Source of the DNA: a virus
IMG/VR virus record: IMGVR_UViG_3300025128_000082
Location: 1 to 45,769 of that record
Reading direction: 5' to 3' (one strand)
Length of the DNA stretch: 45,769 nucleotides
The notes under the pieces were generated by a model, which was given only the letters and a program-made list of their open reading frames with translations, had not been told where the DNA came from and searched no databases. Each line of letters starts with the position of its first letter. The stretch's first letter is position 1. The translations under genes were made by a program, and so were the position numbers. This document shows, one piece after another, positions 17,039 to 25,414 of this stretch.

Positions 17039-17444
17039 ATTTTTTTAATCTCTTTACTACGTCTTGTAATTCTATCTTTTGTGTTGCTGATGGAAACCAT
17101 ATAGCATCTAATACTAAATATTTTCTCCATAATTTCTTTATTTTCTCATCCCCAAATTTATGTACCGCCCAATATATGTCAGGATTGTACTCAACTAAAT
17201 AATATTTTAATCCAGCAATTAAATATGGTATGTTTACTACTTTATCATTAGCTTTAATACAATTTAATATCGCACAAGCCATGCTAGAGGCTCCATAATT
17301 ATCTATCCCCTCTTTTAGCCCCTTCATTTCATTACCTATAAACCAAACTGATTCATATTCTTTATTGTATTTCTCTATATATAAGTCACTAAATAATTCG
17401 TAAAGGTCCTTGGCGGTATATTTAGAAATCGATTTGGTGTTCAT
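16983..17444 (-). CDS. Helical protein of unknown function, replication operon
   Basis: This 153-residue protein is helical with many aromatics (SKYTAKDLYELFSDLYIEKYNKEYESVWF). A central hydrophobic helix (GASSMACAILNCIKAN) is followed by a basic C-terminus (KKYANEKIKKTGKAPTKKKN). The ATG at 17444 overlaps the sigma gene end by 23 bases. Phages often place a helicase loader before the DnaB-like helicase, and this gene has a suitable size and place. No sequence motif supports that, so it is only a suggestion. Confidence 0.65.
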   Translation of the reverse strand: MNTKSISKYTAKDLYELFSDLYIEKYNKEYESVWFIGNEMKGLKEGIDNYGASSMACAILNCIKANDKVVNIPYLIAGLKYYLVEYNPDIYWAVHKFGDEKIKKLWRKYLVLDAIWFPSATQKIELQDVVKRLKKYANEKIKKTGKAPTKKKN

Positions 17445-17940
17445 TAGCTAAATCAACAAACTTCTCTCTTAGGCTTTGTCTTACTTTATAAGCTGACTCA
17501 CCTAAGTTTTCAGAAATTTCCTCCATAGTTAAACCTTCAAGCCTTAAAAACACAAACTCTTTCTCATTTTTTGAAAGATTATGATTTGTCAGTAAATCCA
17601 TAGCGTGTATAATCTCCTCATGGTTAACTGGGTCTTGTAAGGCTTCTAATATTTTACTATCTGCCATGTTTGTATTTTCATAAACTGCGTCTAAACTTCT
17701 GATTTCTGGTTGTCGTCCTACTTTGGACATAAGTGTTCTGATTGTGTTTAGTAATGTCGTGTGTAAATAGGTGTGGAATATAATTCCTCTACTATCATCA
17801 AATGATTTCGCTGCTTTTAAAATGGCTATTCTAAGTTCTTGGGCTAAATCTTCTCGATCCATTCCAATTATATATGTATTACTTAACATCCTTTGAATTT
17901 TGGGTTCCCATTGTTTTATCAACTCATCATTTATTATCAT
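17422..17940 (-). CDS. Sigma-70-like RNA polymerase sigma factor
   Basis: This 172-residue protein has the two core domains of a small sigma factor. Region 2 covers residues about 28-75 (DREDLAQELRIAILKAAKSF, then RGIIFHTYLHTTLLN), which binds the beta-prime clamp and the -10 element. Region 4 covers residues about 122-165 (LSKNEKEFVFLRLEGLTMEEIS, then ENLGESAYKVRQSLREKF), a helix-turn-helix for the -35 element. It should redirect host RNA polymerase to phage promoters. The recurring TTAGTATAAT motif is a natural candidate target. It is co-translated with a membrane protein upstream (14-base overlap). Confidence 0.85.
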   Translation of the reverse strand: MIINDELIKQWEPKIQRMLSNTYIIGMDREDLAQELRIAILKAAKSFDDSRGIIFHTYLHTTLLNTIRTLMSKVGRQPEIRSLDAVYENTNMADSKILEALQDPVNHEEIIHAMDLLTNHNLSKNEKEFVFLRLEGLTMEEISENLGESAYKVRQSLREKFVDLANEHQIDF

Positions 17941-18163
17941 CTCTATCCTTTTGTTTTTTTCGACCTACATATTTAATAATTACAGTCGTGGCGAAAGACC
18001 ACAATACGATTCCTATTATTAAGAAACCAATATGAATAGTTGTATATCTTGCTAAAACCGCCCACACCATATCTTCCATAATATGAGCTAAAGAAAGCGT
18101 TGCGAACAACGCCCAAAAGCCCTTATGAGTAAATAATTTAAACATAAAACTATTCCGTTTCAT
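17927..18163 (-). CDS. Small two-span membrane protein
   Basis: This 78-residue protein has two hydrophobic helices, FWALFATLSLAHIMEDMVWAVL (near 17-38) and IHIGFLIIGIVLWSFATTVII (near 44-64), and a very basic C-terminus (KYVGRKKQKDRDDNK). It resembles small phage inner-membrane proteins, possibly a holin or an envelope-modifying early protein. It is the first gene of the replication segment, just after a candidate promoter (18189-18198), and overlaps the sigma gene. The function cannot be set from sequence. Confidence 0.65.
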   Translation of the reverse strand: MKRNSFMFKLFTHKGFWALFATLSLAHIMEDMVWAVLARYTTIHIGFLIIGIVLWSFATTVIIKYVGRKKQKDRDDNK

Positions 18164-18188
18164 AATATTAACTATGTTATATAATGAT

Positions 18189-18198
18189 TTTATACTAA
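18189..18198 (-). promoter_or_regulatory. Candidate promoter TTAGTATAAA
   Basis: The minus strand reads TTAGTATAAA in the 43-base gap between the zinc/HTH gene (stop 18207) and the membrane-protein ATG (18163). It matches the promoter motif seen elsewhere except for the final -10 base. It would open the sigma/replication segment. Confidence is moderate because the gap is AT-rich. Confidence 0.4.
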
Positions 18199-18206
18199 TA
18201 TTAGAA

Positions 18207-18620
18207 TTAAATCAAATTTTTCTTTGAACTTATCCCAGCTCTTTGTCCTCTATAAAAACATTGCCTGGAACAATAAATATGTTTATACCCTCTAAGATCG
18301 TAATATCTTTGTATAATTTGATATCGTTTTCTGTAAAAAGGAACTCTGCATAATGTACAAGTTACTTTAATATTATAGTAATTAAATCTACATTTATTTG
18401 AACAAAATCTAATACCTTTTTCTATTAAAGTATTGCAATTAATACAAGGTGTTACTTTTTTAGGTATAGCTCTGAGAGTGGGTTCGTTATTAGATTTAAG
18501 AACGTGATGTATGTATTCTCTGGAGCACTTAAATCTTTTACCAATTTGGGCGAGGGTTAGGGTAGGGTTTTCTCTTCTATAAAGAATTATCCTTTTAATC
18601 TTTCTTGGGTTTTTTCTCAT
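18207..18620 (-). CDS. HTH plus multi-cysteine zinc-binding protein
   Basis: This 137-residue protein has an N-terminal helix-turn-helix (LTLAQIGKRFKCSREYIHHVLKS, residues 21-43). Three cysteine clusters follow: CINCNTLIEKGIRFCSNKC (58-76), CTLCRVPFYRKR (87-98) and YCSRQCFYRG (116-125). The FCSxxC and YCSxxC forms are typical of small zinc fingers. It is very basic and probably binds nucleic acid as a regulator or homing-endonuclease remnant; no HNH histidines are visible. It sits between the tail-tip gene and the sigma/replication segment. Confidence 0.75.
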   Translation of the reverse strand: MRKNPRKIKRIILYRRENPTLTLAQIGKRFKCSREYIHHVLKSNNEPTLRAIPKKVTPCINCNTLIEKGIRFCSNKCRFNYYNIKVTCTLCRVPFYRKRYQIIQRYYDLRGYKHIYCSRQCFYRGQRAGISSKKNLI

Positions 18621-18626
18621 ATATTA

Positions 18627-21600
18627 TCAAGATTCTAATGCTTCAATTCTAGCTTTTAATTCTTTTATCGCCCCAATTAACGGAGCTATTAATTCAATGT
18701 AATTCAATGATCTATTTCTATTTACAGTAGAAATCTCACCTGTTTCCATGTCCCTTTCAAGTCTTGTTTCTGAAGATGGTATATGTATTAATCTCATTTT
18801 TGTTTTATCTAATCCCAAACCTGTTAATACAGTTTCTACTTCTTGAGCTATTAAACCATATGAAGAAATATCAGGATCACTTTTAAAATTAAATTTACGT
18901 GGTTGAAACGCATCAATAAAAGTTAAAGCATCGCTGTTCGATAAATTTGTTATATTATCTTTTAATCTACTATCCGAAGCATTATCAAGGGCATCTGTAC
19001 TAATTGACTTCCATCTATAATCAGATGTACCTAAGTATCCGTAACCATCTGCATAAGGTAAAAGTTGGGGACCATCAGAATTCCCATAAACTAAATTTTG
19101 ACTAGACGAACTTGTGGGATAATTCCCACTAAATCTAAGTGGATTTGCTGTATGAAGTAAATTATATACAAAAGTGGGTAGGAATTGATCTTCCAGCCCA
19201 CTAGTACCTGTTAAATCAACAGCTATAATTGCCATACTAGGATCAGATGTTACTGCGGTTTCTGAATTCCACCATCTAGCACCACCCCCATGACTGGCAG
19301 CTCCTGTTGCTGTATTACCAATTAATTTTAAAGACACATCACCATTTGCTGTATCAATTCTAACAACCCCTGTGGAAGCTGTGGATGTTTGTATTACAGC
19401 ACCTGTGATTGTGTGTTTAGATGTTATTGCGTTTGCGGTAATTGCGTCAGCGTCAATTGCGTTTGCTATAAGGTGATCTGTAGTAATTGCATTTGCTTGT
19501 ATTACATCTGCGGTAATCGAATTCGCTGCTATTGCGTTAGCACTTATAGTTGGTACCACTCCATTGAAAGGTAATATAGTTGGAGAGTTACCCTTAGTAT
19601 TTGTATTATCCTGTGATGTACCGACAATAACTGTAGCCATTAATATTTTATTATCTTGATATGGGACTCTATAATCTGTAGTTACTCCTACAGGATAAGC
19701 AGAAGATGAATCGGATATATCTAAAAAGCAATAATACGTTGTGTTATCACTTAAACCACTACTTAAATTTGCCCCCCCTATACTTGAAAAATCTGTATTT
19801 GAATTACCTGAATCTACTGGGTGGGTATCTGTAGAAGAAGTACCGAAAGATATATAACCTGCAGTATTACCTGCGGTACCATTACCCCAAGAAAACTTAT
19901 TATATAAAGAAGAATCGGACTGTGGGAATTTTTGAAATTCTACTGTGGTTGTCCAAGGCTGTGCCCCTTTTTTCAATAACGCTGTTGTCATGGATTGATT
20001 AGATATAAATTTCGTTGCATCGCCTTTTGTTGGTATATCCGTTTGTTGTACAAAAAGTTTAAATATAGATTCTGGATCACCATATTTAGCCTCTGCAATT
20101 AATACCGCAAAACCATTCTTTACATCAGCAAGTGCTGCATAGGCACTTTTTTCTACTGTTGAAAGTGTTGATCCACTACCTGAATAATATATATTATATT
20201 TCCTACCATCTGAATTCATATCGCCAGTTTCGCCAGCATCAATAGATGTTTTTGTATTTCCTATTGTTAATGTGCCAGCAGCCCATGCAACACTATCTAA
20301 CAAATCCCCTGTTTGAGATGTAAATACACAAGTTGTAAAAGCATCTTTATAATCTTTAGCTTTTTCTTGTGGATAATGTGTTTCTGGCATTTGATTATCT
20401 GTAGATGCCGATTGTATTAAAGCAGCTATTCCAGAGCTTTCTGGTTCTACCCCCTCAAAGTCCATCTTTGCATTATCTCCATCTGTAATTGCAGACTCTG
20501 ATCCTACTACTTCATAACGTGTTTTTTGTACACCAGATTCTTCTACAAATTCTGTAGCAGTAACAATCATGTTTGTATTAACGTTAACAAGATCATTTCT
20601 AACTTTTACTAAATCTCCAGCCCTTACAGGTACATAAAATCTATATGCTTTAGATGTACTCATAGTACCTGTGCTTAAAGTAGCACCTATTGTTGTACCG
20701 CTCATTGCGGACACATATCCATAAGTCGTTGTTATGTTACTAGATGAATCTAACTCTACTAATGTAGTACCTATTCTTATTCCGTAAGAAAAAGGCGAGG
20801 CTCCTGATATAGTAGCATTATCGCTGTGGGTCGCTGCTGTTGTACTACCAACTCCACGTTCAACTTCTATAGTTGTGCTATTTGTAATCTCTGTTATTCT
20901 AACCATTTCACTATCAATATTTACTATTTCTCCAACAGTAAAAGCTGTTGTTGCATCTGAATCCACAGTAAATGTTGTTGCTGTTGCAGAACCAACATCA
21001 CCATCTAAAGCACTTACAGTACTAGCTAAAGTAGCTGTATCTACACCAGAACTTGTACTAACAGCACTAGGGGTAAAATCTACATAAAATCTAGGTTTTT
21101 CTACAGCTGTAAATGAACCTACTACTTTTTGAGCTGACTTACGTATTAATTTTGCAGCTATTTTTTCTCTAACAGCTCTTTGTGATTTTAAATCCCCTAC
21201 AGATTCTCTAACGCTTTTACTTACACCATATGTAGCTTTTGGCCTACTTTTTAACGTAAAGGTTGTTCCACTAGTTCTACCTACAAATATTTTATTTTCT
21301 GCAAATATACCAGTTTGATTTCCTTCTGTTAATACTGGATCAATCTCGGAAACTAATACATAACCTGGATCAGTGTTTGAAATACCACTTGTTTTATTTA
21401 TATATTGCATCCTAGCTACATCTGCTACATATACAAAAGCATCATCACTATGTGTATGAGCTCCAGTTCCATCTGTGTTTCTTGTAACTGTTAGTGTATT
21501 GTTTGATGTATTTATCGCTGTAATTTTCATTTCTTCTGGGTCTGATCCAGAATGAGAAACTACTATGGTTTGATTTTTATGTAAATCAGTTATACTATCC

Positions 21601-22811
21601 ACTACAAAAGTAGAAGCACCTGTACTTGTAATTGCCCCATTTATTAAAGTTGAGTATGCCATTAACATTTCACTACTATGACTACCAGCAGTACCTCCAG
21701 TAATTGCTTTCCCCTTCCATGTGAAATTAGGACTAGTGCCTGTACCACTTCCATCCACAGCAGAATGACTTGTATTTGCAGCTTTTATTTTTAAAGCTTC
21801 AAATGTAACAGTTGTACCTTCAGCAATACCTGGTCCATCATCACTACTTTCCCCAGTATCATGAAAAGTAACAATCGCCTCAGTTACTGTATCTTCTCTT
21901 GGTCTTTCAAAAGAAAAGTTATTCATAGCGTGTAATTGACCAGTTTGTGAAAAGTTAGCTCCCGATGGTAGTTCTAACGTTAACCCATATGTAGATGGAT
22001 TTGTGGAGGGTCTACTCGCTCTTTTAAAGTAATTAAAAAAGGCAGTTGGCTTTGTATTACCAGTAGCTGTGAAGTTTGGGTCTGCATAATATGAGAATCC
22101 ATATATCTGTTCGTTAGCTTCTAAATCATGTGGTTCCTCTGATGCTAGGCTAGCTATATGTTGTAAATAACTTTTAGCCCCCAAATTATAAATAAAATCT
22201 TCTTGATATTTTTCTAAAGAATCTCTAAATCTAGCATCTGTAGATGCCCCACTTCCAGGGTGTGTTACGTTATTAGTCCCTTTATCTATTAAAGATTTAA
22301 TTAATCCACCCCTAGAAGAAATTGCGTCAGTCCATACTTTTTTAGTCATATCATATTCTGGTGTGTTTGCCTGAGAATATAAAATCATATCTGCTGGATT
22401 TATTGAGGCGTCTGTCGCATGAGAAAGAATAGTGTATGAAAAATCATCTGCTGTATTATTTTCTTTTAGTTCGTTTAACCAATCAATAGCAGTTAACTCT
22501 AAAACCATGCCCCTCTGTTTGTCATATCTTTCAAGGGTTTTATAAATAGCCCCATAAAAATAAACCTGTGAGGTATCCCCATCTTTTATACGTATAGGCA
22601 TAAAATCGGTAAATATACCTGTAAACGGACCATCACTTTGTCCACTAGCACCTGAAAAAGGCGTTGTACTTGAATTGGATACAACTAATTTAGCTTGTTG
22701 GGGTCTGCCTAAGTGATCAGTAATTTTGAATGATATAAGAGAACTTTGACTATTTGTTACTATATCTTCCCAAGAGTCACCATCCCAATATGATGCAATA
22801 GCTCTTGCCAT
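18627..22811 (-). CDS. Tail-tip hub/fibre with C-terminal S74 chaperone domain
   Basis: This 1394-residue protein has an N-terminal part (1-130) resembling hub-type tail proteins (VYFYGAIYKTLERYDKQRG, LTAIDWLNEL). Beta domains with two copies of the shared GEIVNI-type module (near 400-465 and 615-680) follow. A stretch of Ala-Ile-Thr repeats (ANAIAANSITADVIQANAI) then leads to the end domain. From residue 1279 the S74 intramolecular chaperone begins with SDSRLKDNI, where the Ser and Lys form the self-cleavage dyad. It ends in a coiled coil (LIGAIKELKARIEALE). The C-terminus would trimerise the fibre and cut itself off. It likely contacts the host. It starts directly at the stop of the upstream tail gene. 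Confidence 0.85.
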   Translation of the reverse strand: MARAIASYWDGDSWEDIVTNSQSSLISFKITDHLGRPQQAKLVVSNSSTTPFSGASGQSDGPFTGIFTDFMPIRIKDGDTSQVYFYGAIYKTLERYDKQRGMVLELTAIDWLNELKENNTADDFSYTILSHATDASINPADMILYSQANTPEYDMTKKVWTDAISSRGGLIKSLIDKGTNNVTHPGSGASTDARFRDSLEKYQEDFIYNLGAKSYLQHIASLASEEPHDLEANEQIYGFSYYADPNFTATGNTKPTAFFNYFKRASRPSTNPSTYGLTLELPSGANFSQTGQLHAMNNFSFERPREDTVTEAIVTFHDTGESSDDGPGIAEGTTVTFEALKIKAANTSHSAVDGSGTGTSPNFTWKGKAITGGTAGSHSSEMLMAYSTLINGAITSTGASTFVVDSITDLHKNQTIVVSHSGSDPEEMKITAINTSNNTLTVTRNTDGTGAHTHSDDAFVYVADVARMQYINKTSGISNTDPGYVLVSEIDPVLTEGNQTGIFAENKIFVGRTSGTTFTLKSRPKATYGVSKSVRESVGDLKSQRAVREKIAAKLIRKSAQKVVGSFTAVEKPRFYVDFTPSAVSTSSGVDTATLASTVSALDGDVGSATATTFTVDSDATTAFTVGEIVNIDSEMVRITEITNSTTIEVERGVGSTTAATHSDNATISGASPFSYGIRIGTTLVELDSSSNITTTYGYVSAMSGTTIGATLSTGTMSTSKAYRFYVPVRAGDLVKVRNDLVNVNTNMIVTATEFVEESGVQKTRYEVVGSESAITDGDNAKMDFEGVEPESSGIAALIQSASTDNQMPETHYPQEKAKDYKDAFTTCVFTSQTGDLLDSVAWAAGTLTIGNTKTSIDAGETGDMNSDGRKYNIYYSGSGSTLSTVEKSAYAALADVKNGFAVLIAEAKYGDPESIFKLFVQQTDIPTKGDATKFISNQSMTTALLKKGAQPWTTTVEFQKFPQSDSSLYNKFSWGNGTAGNTAGYISFGTSSTDTHPVDSGNSNTDFSSIGGANLSSGLSDNTTYYCFLDISDSSSAYPVGVTTDYRVPYQDNKILMATVIVGTSQDNTNTKGNSPTILPFNGVVPTISANAIAANSITADVIQANAITTDHLIANAIDADAITANAITSKHTITGAVIQTSTASTGVVRIDTANGDVSLKLIGNTATGAASHGGGARWWNSETAVTSDPSMAIIAVDLTGTSGLEDQFLPTFVYNLLHTANPLRFSGNYPTSSSSQNLVYGNSDGPQLLPYADGYGYLGTSDYRWKSISTDALDNASDSRLKDNITNLSNSDALTFIDAFQPRKFNFKSDPDISSYGLIAQEVETVLTGLGLDKTKMRLIHIPSSETRLERDMETGEISTVNRNRSLNYIELIAPLIGAIKELKARIEALES

Positions 22812-23650
22812 TAGAATTTAATCCCTTTCCTAAGTTCCGCAGCAAAAGAAATATTATATATCCACCTATCTTCTTCCCCAGGAACCCACGTAAATTGTGC
22901 TTGCGAAATAGCAACATTATATATACCACCACCTGTTGCATATCCATTTGACCCAGGTGCTATACCTAAAGCATATATTTGAGCTCCATCACTATGAGAA
23001 GTTCTGGTTGTACCCTTTTGCCCTCTCCAAACTGTTAAAGTAGAACCTGAAATATTGCCAACTCGCATAATTTCGTTGCCAATTTGAATTAATTGTTCAT
23101 TGTTATCATAAAAATATGAAACATCTGACACGGTAATACCTACATCAGAGTCGGAATCAGTCAGACTATCACCTGAGATTGTCCCTGCTTCTGATCTGCC
23201 AGCAAATGCTACATCTGCCATATTGCTAATTTCATATTCAGTTATTGAAGCATCTCCAATTTCAAGTTGTAATTTATTTGTAGATGTAACCCAAGTTACT
23301 ATTTTATTTTCTAAATAATTTTTATATGGTACATAATACGTTTGATTTTCCACCCCTGTTCCTGCCGCATTTGGTCCAGAAACAGTCATTTTTTCCATAT
23401 GCCAAAAACCTATATCGGTATTGCTTAAACCAACAGATTTATCTGTACCAACATTATCTATCATTCCAGATAATGTTATTGCGGGTTTATTTTGTCCCAA
23501 ATCAATTATTATTGGCGTTGTTTGCGGTAAATCTTGAACTATTGGCTTTCTTTGTATAGATACCGCAAGCTGTTCAGCTTTTAAAGCTAATCTATTTGTA
23601 GCTCCTGCGTGTGTGCCATCTCGTATTAATACTGCTAAAGGTGCGTCCAT
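22811..23650 (-). CDS. Distal-tail-like protein
   Basis: This 279-residue protein lies between tape measure and tail tip, the place of the distal tail (Dit) protein. The N-terminus (LAVLIRDGTHAGATNRLALKAE) is followed by TPIIIDLGQNKPAITLSGMI, a beta pattern typical of tail-ring proteins. Residues about 160-230 carry the shared beta module (LIQIGNEIMRVGNISGSTLTV, then WRGQKGTTRTSHSDGAQIY). The C-terminus has QAQFTWVPGEEDRWIYNISF, another feature of tail ring domains. The role as Dit is inferred from order and fold pattern, not from a clear family match. Confidence 0.65.
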   Translation of the reverse strand: MDAPLAVLIRDGTHAGATNRLALKAEQLAVSIQRKPIVQDLPQTTPIIIDLGQNKPAITLSGMIDNVGTDKSVGLSNTDIGFWHMEKMTVSGPNAAGTGVENQTYYVPYKNYLENKIVTWVTSTNKLQLEIGDASITEYEISNMADVAFAGRSEAGTISGDSLTDSDSDVGITVSDVSYFYDNNEQLIQIGNEIMRVGNISGSTLTVWRGQKGTTRTSHSDGAQIYALGIAPGSNGYATGGGIYNVAISQAQFTWVPGEEDRWIYNISFAAELRKGIKF

Positions 23651-23670
23651 ATTAGTATATATCCCCCATA

Positions 23671-24747
23671 TTAAAAACCATACATACTAGCAAGACCGTC
23701 TATTCTAACTGCGTCTTGTTCGTTATCTTTGTTTGTTTGGTCTGTTGCAATCTTAACTTCCTGAAATTCTTGCAAGTCCCCAGTAACAACGGATATATTT
23801 ACAGTTGGTGATTTTATACTACTGAAATCCATGTCAGCTACTCCTGGACCAGGAGTTTTTTGATTTTCCAGCCATCCTCTTATCATTTCCGCAGTATTTC
23901 CAGCATCACTAAATACTTTACCACCAAACCATTTGAAATCAATTCCCGATATTAAATCAAGAAACCATGCAACCTTATCTAAAATAAAATCTCTTATGTT
24001 TTTAAGCCATTTAAATTCTAATATGCTACCAAAAAAATCTTTTACCCATGTCCATACTCTTTGAAAGATATCAAGTGCCCATCCAGCAGCAGCTCCCAAC
24101 CAGCGTAATCCTTCCATAATCCAACCAGATATTTTTGATATGTGGGGGCTTAACCAATTCCATATGGTTTCAACAAAAGATTTAACTGGGTTAAATACTG
24201 ACCAAAAAAAGTCTTTAATTGATTGCCATATTTGATCCCAATCAATTTTTTTAAACCATGCAACTAACCAATCCCAGCCTGCGTGTACCCACCCTTTAAA
24301 TTTTTCTAATGCTGGGAATACATATGATCCTATTTTTTCAAAAACCCAATTTACCGCCTGAAAAATACCTACAAAAATAGGAGTTATTAAACCTATAACC
24401 CAAGCTAATAACTTAATAATAAAAATTACAGGTGGTAATAGAGGTAATAGAATTATAGTAAATATCATTTCGACTAAATTCACTATAAGACCTATCATAC
24501 CACTAAATATGCTGCTTTTTTTCATCATTGCACCTGTCGCAAAAGCAACTGCTTTTATACCTCTTCGTTTGTGCATTAGGTCTTTATGATTTTTATCGGC
24601 TTTAGCACAGCACCCTTCAGAAGCAGAGGCACCAGCTTCACCAGCACCAGAACTCATAGCGTTCATACCACGAGAAGCCATACCACCAGCACTTCTGCCA
24701 GCCATCATAGCACCTCTTGCAACCATTCCTAATAATGGTAAAGGCAT
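23671..24747 (-). CDS. Short tape measure protein candidate
   Basis: This 358-residue protein follows the tail chaperone pair, the standard position of the tape measure. The N-terminus is Ala/Gly/Met-rich and basic with two cysteines (EGCCAKADK). A long hydrophobic block (about residues 78-125, GMIGLIVNLVEMIFTIILLPLLPPVIFII and onward) could span a membrane during DNA ejection. The rest is built of Trp-rich amphipathic helices of similar form (WDWLVAWFKKIDWDQIW, WNWLSPHISKISGWI, WTWVKDFFGSI, VAWFLDLI). At about 1.5 angstrom per residue it would set a tail of roughly 50 nm, short for a siphovirus. No lytic domain is visible. Confidence 0.7.
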   Translation of the reverse strand: MPLPLLGMVARGAMMAGRSAGGMASRGMNAMSSGAGEAGASASEGCCAKADKNHKDLMHKRRGIKAVAFATGAMMKKSSIFSGMIGLIVNLVEMIFTIILLPLLPPVIFIIKLLAWVIGLITPIFVGIFQAVNWVFEKIGSYVFPALEKFKGWVHAGWDWLVAWFKKIDWDQIWQSIKDFFWSVFNPVKSFVETIWNWLSPHISKISGWIMEGLRWLGAAAGWALDIFQRVWTWVKDFFGSILEFKWLKNIRDFILDKVAWFLDLISGIDFKWFGGKVFSDAGNTAEMIRGWLENQKTPGPGVADMDFSSIKSPTVNISVVTGDLQEFQEVKIATDQTNKDNEQDAVRIDGLASMYGF

Positions 24748-24773
24748 TTAATATCCTCCAGTTCTAATTAACA

Positions 24774-25022
24774 TTAAAATCTTCTGCCGCCTACACTTGG
24801 AAATGAGGCTTTTTGTCTTGCCATTTCCGATGCTTCATTTTCTTGCTCTTTTTGTTTTAAAGCTCCCTCTGTAGCCAATACTAGTTCAATTTCACTCTGT
24901 GTAAAATTTAATATAGCTTCATATGGTATTCCTATTTTTAACAATGACAAAACTGTTAACCAATAGGTATATAACACATTCTCTTCTACGTTACACTCTT
25001 TAGGGTTACGTAGAAAAACCAT
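24774..25022 (-). CDS. Downstream part of the tail assembly chaperone (gpT-like)
   Basis: This 82-residue frame could start at the ATG at 25022, overlapping the gpG-like stop as TAATG. It is also reached by a -1 slip at the A AAA AAA site (25028-25034), giving a 208-residue fusion with the upstream protein. It is helical (YTYWLTVLSLLKIGIPYEAILNFTQSEIELVLATEGALKQKEQEN) and ends SVGGRRF. In lambda and many other phages the gpGT fusion holds the tape measure while the tube grows. Whether the free 82-residue form is also made cannot be told. Confidence 0.75.
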   Translation of the reverse strand: MVFLRNPKECNVEENVLYTYWLTVLSLLKIGIPYEAILNFTQSEIELVLATEGALKQKEQENEASEMARQKASFPSVGGRRF

Positions 25023-25034
25023 TATTCTTTTTTT
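24984..25034 (-). promoter_or_regulatory. Programmed -1 frameshift signal (slippery heptamer plus stem-loop)
   Basis: In the gpG-like frame the mRNA reads ATA AAA AAA GAA TAA, giving the heptamer A AAA AAA at 25034-25028. A -1 slip leads through AGA ATA ATG straight into the downstream 82-residue frame. Downstream, 25015-25008 (TTCTACGT) pairs perfectly with 24991-24984 (ACGTAGAA). The stem can extend outward by three pairs (two of them U-G) to 25018, so it begins 9 bases after the heptamer. Heptamer, spacing and stem match bacterial -1 frameshift sites. Confidence 0.75.
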
Positions 25035-25399
25035 ATTTGCTCTGGGCTACCCCCAGTATCACCCCCAAAAGCTGTTGGAACTAGCTTTTCTAATGCAATT
25101 CCAAGTCTTTCATCAATTGACATCAAAAATGCTTCTGTAGTTCTACCCCAAGGGGCATCTATAATTGTTTCTTTTAACGCTTCTCTAATATAGAGATCGC
25201 CTTGAAAACTTGTTTGTCCATTTTGAGTAAATTTTAAACACTTTGAAACCAGTTGATTTCGTTTACTCCAAGACATTGGTTTTACTGTTACTTCAAACGT
25301 ATCACCTGTTTCATCAATTGTTACTGTAACTTTTTCGTCAGTAGTAACTGTTTGATATTTGGATACGTCAAAGGTGTTTGCTTTGCTTTGCTCGCCCAT
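25022..25399 (-). CDS. Tail assembly chaperone (gpG-like)
   Basis: This 125-residue protein matches the phage tail-assembly-chaperone pattern: VTVTIDETGDTFEVTVKPMSW, RNQLVSKCLKF, FQGDLYIREALKETIIDAPWG, then LGIALEKLVP. It binds the tape measure with its frameshifted form. It lies between tail tube and tape measure, as expected. The last codons (ATA AAA AAA GAA TAA) form a slippery site; the protein ends ...QIKKE when no slip occurs. The start follows GGAGG. Confidence 0.85.
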   Translation of the reverse strand: MGEQSKANTFDVSKYQTVTTDEKVTVTIDETGDTFEVTVKPMSWSKRNQLVSKCLKFTQNGQTSFQGDLYIREALKETIIDAPWGRTTEAFLMSIDERLGIALEKLVPTAFGGDTGGSPEQIKKE

Positions 25400-25414
25400 G
25401 CTACCTCCTCAGTT

